Below the pieces are notes generated by a model that did no database searches, was not told where the DNA came from, and worked only from the letters and a program-made list of their open reading frames with translations. A DNA stretch of 12,621 bases from an uncultured Clostridia bacterium (GTDB lineage: Bacteria; Bacillota; Clostridia; Monoglobales; Monoglobaceae): contig CAJTWN010000026.1 of assembly GCA_910580105.1 (NCBI GenBank), positions 1 to 12,621 on the forward strand. Direction: 5' to 3'. Made by a program: the position numbers and the translations under genes. Of this stretch, positions 6,141 through 12,621 are shown one piece after another; position 1 is the first letter of the stretch; each line of letters starts with the position of its first letter.

Positions 6141-7403
6141 ATGTCGATCTGGTTTGACAAACTGGGAAACAAATATGCCGATGCCAACAAATCCGGCTGG
6201 CTGAAAGCATATACAGACAGACAAACAAAGCAACTCAACACACTTTTCACCAAACATGCAAAAGGTGAAGAAAACAGGCATACGGGGGAAATGATTGATT
6301 ATACCGCATCCAAAACGGTAACAAAGGCTTTGGATGAGACAAATTCTGCCCTTTCAAGACTGAATACCACAAACAACACGCTGAACAATAGCATCAATCA
6401 GCTGGAGACAAACAAGGCCAATGTAAAGGCGAACAGCGACGGGGGCTTCTGCGCCGGCACAAGCGCATCTGTCACCAAGAGCGGAAGCGCCACCGGAAAA
6501 AATGCTTCCGCAACCGCTGGCGGCGCCGCAGGCCAATATGCCGCCACAGAAACCGGCGGCAGCATCGGAATGGCCGCAAAATCCAAAAAAGGATTTGCAG
6601 GCGGACAAAATACAACAGCCAATAACGGCGCTTGCGGCGGTTCGGAAGCAGTAACAGAAGACGGCGGCGCCTTTGGAACCTCTGCCAAATCGGTCAATGG
6701 ATTTGCAGGCGGACAAGGAACCAAAACTTCTGATGGTGTAGCCATCGGTAAAAATGCACGCTGTACTGCCACAACAGACAGCAGCAGCACCGGTATTGAT
6801 GCCATACAGCTTGGTACCGGAAACAACACAGCTGCAAAATCCATGAAAGTATACAATTATACCATGATGAATGCCAACGGCAACATTCCAATGGAACGTA
6901 TGCAGCTGCTCAATGATGATATGACTGCAAAAATCAACCATCTTGAAGAAATTCTTATCAATTCCGGTCTTCTGATAGAAGAGGTGCTGGAAACCGCAGG
7001 GAGTATCACCAACGCCGTCAATGCCAACATCTCTGTCAGCGGAACAACGGCCACGCCATTTGCATCTGCACCCGCCAATTCTGTCTCACTGATAGGCGAA
7101 ACGGTTGACACTTCCTCTTTTACTACTGTTCCATACACCTTTTCACCGGGAACGGCCCATACCTTCACCGCCTGTCTGCATGGTGTTATTGAAGAGAACA
7201 GCTTCAAAGCAACAAAACTCTATATCACTGAAAATCCGCCGCCCAGACATCAGGTTAGCTATTGGGACAACACCTTTGATCTGATTTTATATGTACAAAA
7301 TTATACCGCTTCCAATGAATATGGAGAAGGATATTACGGTTATACAAGCAATTCACCGTTTCAAGTCACTCGGCGCAAATTTCAGTCGTCTGGCAACAAT
7401 TAA
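6141..7403 (+). CDS. Fibre-like protein with YadA-head-type glycine repeats
   Basis: A 420-residue protein starts at the ATG at 6141 (AAGGAG about 10 bases upstream); the frame upstream of it looks non-coding. Residues 1-60 include NRHTGEMIDYTASKTVTKAL, a motif I associate with clostridial phage-tail and fibre proteins. Residues 61-95 form an Asn/Leu heptad-like coiled coil. Residues 102-210 are nine glycine-led repeats, eight of exactly 12 residues (pattern G-x-x-x-G-x-x-A-x-x-x-x, for example GSATGKNASATA). This resembles the left-handed beta-roll of trimeric adhesin heads. Next comes AIQLGTGNNTAAKSMKVYNY (221-240), a second short coiled coil at about 255-285, then an aromatic beta-rich C-terminus. 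There is no signal peptide, membrane anchor or LPxTG. It is probably a trimeric binding fibre. It could be a phage-tail relic, a part delivered by a contractile or lytic system, or an unusually exported adhesin. No other phage gene is nearby. Confidence 0.6.
   Translation: MSIWFDKLGNKYADANKSGWLKAYTDRQTKQLNTLFTKHAKGEENRHTGEMIDYTASKTVTKALDETNSALSRLNTTNNTLNNSINQLETNKANVKANSDGGFCAGTSASVTKSGSATGKNASATAGGAAGQYAATETGGSIGMAAKSKKGFAGGQNTTANNGACGGSEAVTEDGGAFGTSAKSVNGFAGGQGTKTSDGVAIGKNARCTATTDSSSTGIDAIQLGTGNNTAAKSMKVYNYTMMNANGNIPMERMQLLNDDMTAKINHLEEILINSGLLIEEVLETAGSITNAVNANISVSGTTATPFASAPANSVSLIGETVDTSSFTTVPYTFSPGTAHTFTACLHGVIEENSFKATKLYITENPPPRHQVSYWDNTFDLILYVQNYTASNEYGEGYYGYTSNSPFQVTRRKFQSSGNN
6444..6770 (+). 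repeat. Nine tandem glycine-led repeats (beta-roll) in the fibre gene
   Basis: Nine repeats encode one 13-residue and eight 12-residue units. There is a higher order of three units (36 residues): GGSIGMAAKSKKGFAGGQ recurs as GGAFGTSAKSVNGFAGGQ. In the DNA, the 18 bases at 6591-6608 recur exactly at 6699-6716, 108 bp apart. The array probably grew by tandem duplication of a three-turn block. Confidence 0.75.
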
Positions 7404-7470
7404 TCTTCTTCTAATACGACACACAAACTTACAATATTTTTATCACCTCTGCCTTTAGCTGTTCCCAAAC

Positions 7471-7505
7471 AAAAATACGGTACACAAATTGTGTACCGTA
7501 TTTTT
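7471..7505. terminator. Bidirectional terminator between convergent genes
   Basis: AAAAATACGGTACAC (7471-7485) pairs perfectly with GTGTACCGTATTTTT (7491-7505) around a 5-base loop. It has an A run on the left and a T run on the right, so it ends transcription from both the fibre gene (plus) and the giant modular gene (minus). Confidence 0.9.
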
Positions 7506-7528
7506 TATGTCATACTCAACTTTATTGA

Positions 7529-10500
7529 TTAAACTGTCGGCTCTGCCGTGGTAACTTTTACCTGCTTAAGTCTTACACTTTCCAATATCTTGGTGCCATT
7601 GGCCTTCTTACACGGTGCGCCGAAGATAACCTTCAGATACTTTGCTCCCGGCAAGGTGGTCTGTACATCACTTGCACTATACTTCCAGTCCTTGGTTACC
7701 CAGTTCTCTGTACTTGTATAATCAGATCCGTCCCTTACTGCCGTTACCGGTGTCCATTCTACGCCATCCACTGATACTTCAAAGGTGGTATCTCCAGGTG
7801 TATTTGTCTTTTCTCTGTATACCTGCATCCATACTTCAAAGGTATCAATGTTCTCTCCAAGGTCGTATACCGCCGTGAGGTTATCTTCAAATACCTTTCT
7901 GTAAATGTTTGCTCCAATAGCATCAAAGTTAACCGCATGACTGATCGTCTTATTGTCTGCATCTGTGTCAATGGTTTCTGCAAACTTAAACTTGTCTATG
8001 AACAGGTTCGCTGATGCTGCAGTCTTTACAATTGCTGATTCTGCTGCTTTCGCCGTATAGTCACTGTTTTCAGCTGCATTTGTTTCAATTGCGTATACCT
8101 GCACCTTATACTCGGTCTGCTCTTCCAAACCGCTTATGTCATAGCTGGTCTGATCTTTTCCAACCTTTGCTGCCTGCTTGCCATCCACTGCTACCACATA
8201 TTCAATGTTTTTATCCGTTGTCAATGCTTCCCAGCTTGCTGTCAGGCCGTCTGTTCCCTTTGCAGCTGCTGTTACACCTGCAAGTGCTCCTATACCTGCA
8301 TCTTTACTGAACTTTACGTTTTCAAGGGTCACACCTTTATAACCCGTCGTATCTCCAGTCGTCGGCATCGGGAAGTTAATCCTGATATACTGCGTTTCTG
8401 CCGGAATATCCGTATAGGTATAGGCCATACGTACAAACTGTCCGTTTTCCGCCGGCAAATCACCTTCCTGGATTCCATTGATTGTTGTCCATGTGCTGTT
8501 ATCTGCTGATGCTTCTATTACAGGCGGCATTGCCGGTACTTTATTCGAATTCTTTCCAATGATAAACCCAATCTTTGCAGAACTGATATTTTCTACCTTA
8601 TAGGTTACATAGCCTGCCTTATTATTTGCCGTTCCGCCTGCCTGACGGGCAATACCATAAGACGGCGTCTCTTCACCTGTTACGGTTACCTCTGTTTTTT
8701 CAAACATTGGATTTGCCGTATCACCGGAAATATTTGACTTTGTCCAGTCTGTCATCTTGACGCCATCAAATATGGTAGATTCATCATCACTTGTATATAC
8801 ATAATAATCTGCATTTGCTGCTTCTGCTGTCGGCTCTGCAGTTGGCGCAGCTGTTGGTTCCGCTGTAGCAGTAGCTGTAGGCGCAGCAGTGGGTACAGCT
8901 GTTGATTCTGTCGTGGTAACTTTTACCTGCTTAAGTCTTACACTCTCCAATATCTTGGTAGTTCCATTGCTCTTATAACACGGTGCACCAAAGATAACCT
9001 TCAGATACTTTGCTCCCGGCAAGGTGGTCTGTACATCACTTGCACTATACTTCCAGTCCTTGGTTACCCAGTTCTCTGTACTTGTATAATCAGATCCGTC
9101 CCTTACTGCCGTTACCGGTGTCCATTCTACGCCATCCACTGATACTTCAAAGGTGGTATCTCCAGGTGTATTTGTCTTTTCTCTGTATACCTGCATCCAT
9201 ACTTCAAAGGTATCAATGTTCTCTCCAAGGTCGTATACCGCCGTGAGGTTATCTTCAAATACCTTTCTGTAAATGTTTGCTCCAATAGCATCAAAGTTAA
9301 CCGCATGACTGATCGTCTTATTGTCTGCATCTGTGTCAATGGTTTCTGCAAACTTAAACTTGTCTATGAACAGGTTCGCTGATGCTGCAGTCTTTACAAT
9401 TGCTGATTCTGCTGCTTTCGCCGTATAGTCACTGTTTTCAGCTGCATTTGTTTCAATTGCGTATACCTGCACCTTATACTCGGTCTGCTCTTCCAAACCG
9501 CTTATGTCATAGCTGGTCTGATCTTTTCCAACCTTTGCTGCCTGCTTGCCATCCACTGCTACCACATATTCAATGTTTTTATCCGTTGTCAATGCTTCCC
9601 AGCTTGCTGTCAGGCCGTCTGTTCCCTTTGCAGCTGCTGTTACACCTGCAAGTGCTCCTATACCTGCATCTTTACTGAACTTTACGTTTTCAAGGGTCAC
9701 ACCTTTATAACCCGTCGTATCTCCAGTCGTCGGCATCGGGAAGTTAATCCTGATATACTGCGTTTCTGCCGGAATATCCGTATAGGTATAGGCCATACGT
9801 ACAAACTGTCCGTTTTCCGCCGGCAAATCACCTTCCTGGATTCCATTGATTGTTGTCCATGTGCTGTTATCTGCTGATGCTTCTATTACAGGCGGCATTG
9901 CCGGTACTTTATTCGAATTCTTTCCAATGATAAACCCAATCTTTGCAGAACTGATATTTTCTACCTTATAGGTTACATAGCCTGCTGCATTGTTTTTACC
10001 GCCAACCTGACGGGCAATACCATAGGACGGCGTCTCTTCACCTGTTACGGTCACCTCTGTTTTTACAAACATTGGATTTGCCGTGTCTCCATCAAGTTTT
10101 GACTTTGTCCAGTCTGTCATCTTGACGCCATCAAATATAGTAGATTCATCATCACTTGTATATACATAATAATCTGCACTTACTGCTTCTGCTGTCGGCT
10201 CACTGGTTGCCGTCGCAGTGGCAGTTGCCGTTGCTGTAGCCGTAGCTGTCGGTTCAGCTGTTGGTTCAGCGGTCGGTGCTGTTGTTGGCGCAGTTGTCGG
10301 TTCTGCCGCTGATGCAAGGGTATAAACATAAATATTGTCTACGCCAAGTCCGCCCTTCGTATTAAGACCAAAGTTCATTGACGATAATTTATCATTGCTT
10401 GCATTTCCGATATACATCAGGTTTTCTGCGTCTGCATTTTTAAAGCTATATTCCTCTTCCGCACTGAACGGAACAAACGTTTGACCACCGTCTGTACTGT

Positions 10501-12621
10501 ATGAAAGCTTATACTTTTTCGTTGTGAAATCAATCTCTGCCTTCATTTTTACAAAGTCTGTGCTTACAGACATTGTACCAATTTCTCCCGTTGAAAGTGT
10601 CGGCGCCTTTCCACCGGCATAATTGATGGAGAATATCTGCTTCTTATTGCTGTCTGCAATTCCGATTTGGACCACATCATCGTCCGTTGCCGCACGCTTT
10701 ATATCAATTTCCAATACCGTCTTTTCCGTTGTGCTTCCGATTGCTTCCGGCATGGTTATCAGGAAACTGTTCTGCTGCTTTCTTCCGGTTGTAAAATATG
10801 TTCCGTTCCCCTCAACTTCTGCCAGCTTACTCTGGTTTGTCTTATAACTATTTGCTTTTGAATCATAGTTACCAAAGCCTTCAACCGTAACTGCCTTTTG
10901 TGCATCAATCAGATTTGTCGTTGTAACTGTCTTTTTCTGCGTCTCATCTGCTGCAGATATTTCTGCACCTTCAAAGTCTACTTTTACGTATTCTTTCTTT
11001 TCTCCCGGATCAGTCGGCTGCTCTGTAACTGTTGCAGTCGCTGTAGCCGTTGCCTCCGCTGTAGCAGTAGCAGTCGGTGCAGCGGTTGCAGTCGCCGTTG
11101 GCTCCGCTGTTGCAGTAGCAGTCGGTGCAGCGGTTGCAGTCGCTGTTGGCTCTGCTGTAGCAGTTGCGGTCGGTGCAGCGGTTGCAGTAGCTGTTGGCTC
11201 TGCTGTAGCGGTTGCTGTCGGTGCAGCGGTCGGCACAACCGCCCCCTGCACCTTGGTGATACGAACTTCATCTACAACCATTCTCCAGGACTTTGCCGGC
11301 GTAGGAAGGGTAACTTTTACATACTTATACTTCGCGCCATCTGCCACGTCTGCCTTCAAAATATATCCGTTGCTGCCAAAACCATTCGGTGTGGTATCTG
11401 TCTTCGTAACTGTCTGACTTGTATATTCGCCATCAATCGTCTCTGCAACTGCAATCGCACCTGCTTTTACATTTGCATCATCATAACTGGTTGCGTAGAA
11501 TTCAAGTTCAACAGAAGTTACGCCTTCCGGCACATTGTAAATCAAATCAACCGTCTTATTATCAGATACTGTCATACCCCATTTTGACCAGCCTACATTT
11601 GCCACTGCATCCTTATTTGCCAAATCATTCAGCATTACAGACTGTACCTGGAAGTTATCAATCAGCATATCTTCACTTCCGGCTGTCTTCAGCGGTGCAG
11701 ACTGAACATAATTGGAACTCTTATCCCCTTCACTCAGGGTCGTCATTGCATACACGCCAAATACATAATCTGTCTGGTCTGCAAGTCCTGTTACTTCATA
11801 AGAAGAGACATCTTTTACTGATGCAACTACCTGACCATTTGCTGTAATATAATTTGTATAATCATCCTGGGTCTCCGGTGCCGTCCATGTTACAGTTGCT
11901 CCGTTTGCACTGACAGCGGCCTGTACATTTGATACAGCATACTTTTCATTCGCACAGAACTCTATCTTTTCAAGACCTACCATCTGCGCGGCGCTTTGTG
12001 CTGAATCTGCATTTTTCCAGAAAATCCGGATATACTTGGTTCCCTCCGGAATATTTACGCCTGTATAGTTCCATCTTACATAGCTGCCGTCAATCGGATC
12101 GCCGCCTTCTCTTGCTACTTCCAATTTTGTAGCGTTCTTGTCGGCATCCAAAGCATAGAATATAAAGTTATCCAATACCTTTTTGTTCACCAATTTTGAT
12201 ACCGTTCCTATCTGGAATGAAGTCATTCCCTCCGGTACCGCATAGGCAACATTGGTATTTTGGTTCATATTCTTCTCATTTTTCAATGTAAAGATTTTTG
12301 TGGGCTCTCCTCCAACTTCTACATCCGCAATTGCAAACTGCGTTGCATCGTTATCCGCCGTTTTCCATGTATATTCATTCATCAGCGCTGTTGCTTCTTC
12401 TACGGTGTCAGAATTCTCTGCTGTATAGTTATATACTACCTTTTTCGCATTTGGATTCGGCGTTGCGGTTGGACCTGGAACATTCGTAGCCGTAGCTGTT
12501 GCGGTCGCTGTAGCTGTAGCTGTAGCTGTAGCTGTAGCTGTTGCAGTAGCCGTAGCAGTTGCTGTAGCTGTCGGTTCTGCTGTCGGCACTGCTTCCTGGC
12601 CTGCTTTAAACACTACCTTCT
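7529..12621 (-). CDS. Giant modular repeat protein with Pro-Thr-Ala linkers (5' partial)
   Basis: The frame is open to the right window edge, so the start and any signal peptide are outside; at least 1696 residues are visible. In protein order: the end of an unseen domain (KVVFKAGQEA); an Ala-Thr linker; a beta-sandwich and fibronectin type III-like pair (WTAPETQDDYTNY, then YEVTGLADQTDYVFGVYA); another beta domain (to ~11240); a Pro-Thr-Ala linker; a concanavalin/LamG-like domain (11000-10312, VKVDFEGAEIS to VDNIYVYTLA); a linker; then two nearly identical modules. Each of these is beta-sandwich, Fn3-like (GLEEQTEYKVQVYAIE) and beta-sandwich. The beta-sandwiches resemble carbohydrate-binding or discoidin-like folds, with phrases such as AETQYIRINFPMP and AKYLKVIFGAPC. 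No catalytic domain is visible. The composition suits an extracellular binding or enzyme-carrying protein, and an enzyme may lie in the missing N-terminus. It ends in AEPTV with no sortase signal, SLH or other anchor. Confidence 0.8.
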   Translation of the reverse strand, partial: KVVFKAGQEAVPTAEPTATATATATATATATATATATATATATATNVPGPTATPNPNAKKVVYNYTAENSDTVEEATALMNEYTWKTADNDATQFAIADVEVGGEPTKIFTLKNEKNMNQNTNVAYAVPEGMTSFQIGTVSKLVNKKVLDNFIFYALDADKNATKLEVAREGGDPIDGSYVRWNYTGVNIPEGTKYIRIFWKNADSAQSAAQMVGLEKIEFCANEKYAVSNVQAAVSANGATVTWTAPETQDDYTNYITANGQVVASVKDVSSYEVTGLADQTDYVFGVYAMTTLSEGDKSSNYVQSAPLKTAGSEDMLIDNFQVQSVMLNDLANKDAVANVGWSKWGMTVSDNKTVDLIYNVPEGVTSVELEFYATSYDDANVKAGAIAVAETIDGEYTSQTVTKTDTTPNGFGSNGYILKADVADGAKYKYVKVTLPTPAKSWRMVVDEVRITKVQGAVVPTAAPTATATAEPTATATAAPTATATAEPTATATAAPTATATAEPTATATAAPTATATAEATATATATVTEQPTDPGEKKEYVKVDFEGAEISAADETQKKTVTTTNLIDAQKAVTVEGFGNYDSKANSYKTNQSKLAEVEGNGTYFTTGRKQQNSFLITMPEAIGSTTEKTVLEIDIKRAATDDDVVQIGIADSNKKQIFSINYAGGKAPTLSTGEIGTMSVSTDFVKMKAEIDFTTKKYKLSYSTDGGQTFVPFSAEEEYSFKNADAENLMYIGNASNDKLSSMNFGLNTKGGLGVDNIYVYTLASAAEPTTAPTTAPTAEPTAEPTATATATATATATATSEPTAEAVSADYYVYTSDDESTIFDGVKMTDWTKSKLDGDTANPMFVKTEVTVTGEETPSYGIARQVGGKNNAAGYVTYKVENISSAKIGFIIGKNSNKVPAMPPVIEASADNSTWTTINGIQEGDLPAENGQFVRMAYTYTDIPAETQYIRINFPMPTTGDTTGYKGVTLENVKFSKDAGIGALAGVTAAAKGTDGLTASWEALTTDKNIEYVVAVDGKQAAKVGKDQTSYDISGLEEQTEYKVQVYAIETNAAENSDYTAKAAESAIVKTAASANLFIDKFKFAETIDTDADNKTISHAVNFDAIGANIYRKVFEDNLTAVYDLGENIDTFEVWMQVYREKTNTPGDTTFEVSVDGVEWTPVTAVRDGSDYTSTENWVTKDWKYSASDVQTTLPGAKYLKVIFGAPCYKSNGTTKILESVRLKQVKVTTTESTAVPTAAPTATATAEPTAAPTAEPTAEAANADYYVYTSDDESTIFDGVKMTDWTKSNISGDTANPMFEKTEVTVTGEETPSYGIARQAGGTANNKAGYVTYKVENISSAKIGFIIGKNSNKVPAMPPVIEASADNSTWTTINGIQEGDLPAENGQFVRMAYTYTDIPAETQYIRINFPMPTTGDTTGYKGVTLENVKFSKDAGIGALAGVTAAAKGTDGLTASWEALTTDKNIEYVVAVDGKQAAKVGKDQTSYDISGLEEQTEYKVQVYAIETNAAENSDYTAKAAESAIVKTAASANLFIDKFKFAETIDTDADNKTISHAVNFDAIGANIYRKVFEDNLTAVYDLGENIDTFEVWMQVYREKTNTPGDTTFEVSVDGVEWTPVTAVRDGSDYTSTENWVTKDWKYSASDVQTTLPGAKYLKVIFGAPCKKANGTKILESVRLKQVKVTTAEPTV
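7547..8835 (-). repeat. Module repeat A (C-terminal copy)
   Basis: This module of about 430 residues is the last in the giant protein. By eye, bases 7623-8617 match 8991-9985 of copy B without a difference, at an offset of 1368. The outer parts differ by substitutions and single-codon indels: NGTK versus NGTTK near 7600, and ANNKAG versus NNAAG near 8620. The offset outside the core is 1365. Confidence 0.9.
8912..10200 (-). repeat. Module repeat B (upstream copy)
   Basis: This is the partner of module A. It has the same beta-sandwich, Fn3-like and beta-sandwich order and is joined to A by a short Pro-Thr-Ala linker (about 8836-8911). The flanks outside the core carry silent as well as coding changes, while the core shows none. 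Confidence 0.9.
10195..10311 (-). repeat. Pro-Thr-Ala linker between the LamG-like domain and module B
   Basis: The encoded linker mixes AEPTTAPTTAPTAEPT blocks with a pure Ala-Thr run. It consists of short imperfect 6- and 12-bp DNA repeats and is expected to be extended, flexible and possibly O-glycosylated. Confidence 0.8.
11028..11240 (-). repeat. Tandem AAPTATAT/AEPTATAT linker
   Basis: This linker has seven 8-residue units, alternating AAPTATAT and AEPTATAT, so the higher-order DNA period is 48 bp. It joins the first module to the LamG-like domain. Regular length and alternation imply growth by unequal crossing-over of a two-unit block. Confidence 0.85.
12487..12572 (-). repeat. Hexanucleotide (Ala-Thr) microsatellite
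   Basis: Reading along the plus strand, GCTGTA occurs five times perfectly in tandem (12507-12536), inside a longer run of near-copies. On the coding strand it encodes alternating Ala and Thr. The six-base unit keeps the frame whatever the copy number, so slippage would change linker length without killing the gene. Confidence 0.9.

Noticed and set aside
6354..6941. Minus-strand frames rich in Cys, Ala and Gly opposite the fibre gene
   Set aside because: They mirror the glycine repeats of the plus-strand gene, which has the ribosome site and sensible domain order.
7623..9985. Possible CRISPR or mobile element because of long exact repeats
   Set aside because: The repeats are protein modules in one reading frame. 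There are no short repeat-spacer units, terminal inverted repeats or transposase.
10898..11587. Long plus-strand frame rich in Cys, Ser and Arg
   Set aside because: It is the antisense of the Pro-Thr-Ala linker and neighbouring module. The Cys/Arg repeats only mirror the Ala-Thr codons.

Overview
The window looks like the chromosome of a Gram-positive Clostridia-type (Bacillota) bacterium, probably a gut or anaerobic species. The evidence is strong AGGAGG ribosome sites, a clostridial glutamine synthetase beside an ANTAR regulator, rho-independent terminators, and a huge secreted-type protein with Pro-Thr-Ala linkers. Species cannot be read from the sequence. The left 2.6 kb is visibly AT-rich; the rest is closer to balanced.

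Region 1 (1-2675) is a graveyard and storehouse of polymorphic toxin parts. It opens with the C-terminus of a toxin whose N-terminal part lies left of the window. The toxin tip is a DUF6883-type domain, followed at once by a DUF4926-type presumed immunity gene. Next come a frameshifted small gene, an intact Imm63-family immunity gene, a second Imm63 gene killed by a single amber codon, and a fragment of the toxin carrier followed by a decayed tip. A 32-bp exact repeat (1-32 and 2451-2482) marks the carrier/tip junction at both ends, which is the expected signature of tip-swapping recombination.

Region 2 (2676-5974, minus strand) is housekeeping: dinB (Y-family DNA polymerase IV), then glnA (type I glutamine synthetase), then an ANTAR RNA-binding regulator whose receiver domain lacks the phosphoacceptor aspartate. 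The dinB promoter is clear and has an inverted repeat overlapping its -10 and filling its spacer. glnA has its own plausible promoter.

Region 3 (6141-7403, plus strand) encodes a 420-residue fibre-like protein. It has a phage-tail-like N-terminal segment, a coiled coil, nine YadA-head-like glycine repeats, a neck and a C-terminal domain, and no signal peptide.

Region 4 (7529-12621, minus strand, 5' end outside the window) is one giant modular protein of at least 1696 residues. Beta-sandwich and fibronectin type III-like modules are joined by (Ala-Thr) and Pro-Thr-Ala linkers. Its last two modules share about 995 bp with no difference seen, although their edges have diverged, which points to gene conversion. 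Regions 3 and 4 converge on a shared bidirectional terminator.

No tRNA, rRNA, CRISPR array, integrase or transposase was seen. The most interesting parts are the toxin/immunity array and the fibre protein. Whether the two are functionally linked cannot be told from this window.
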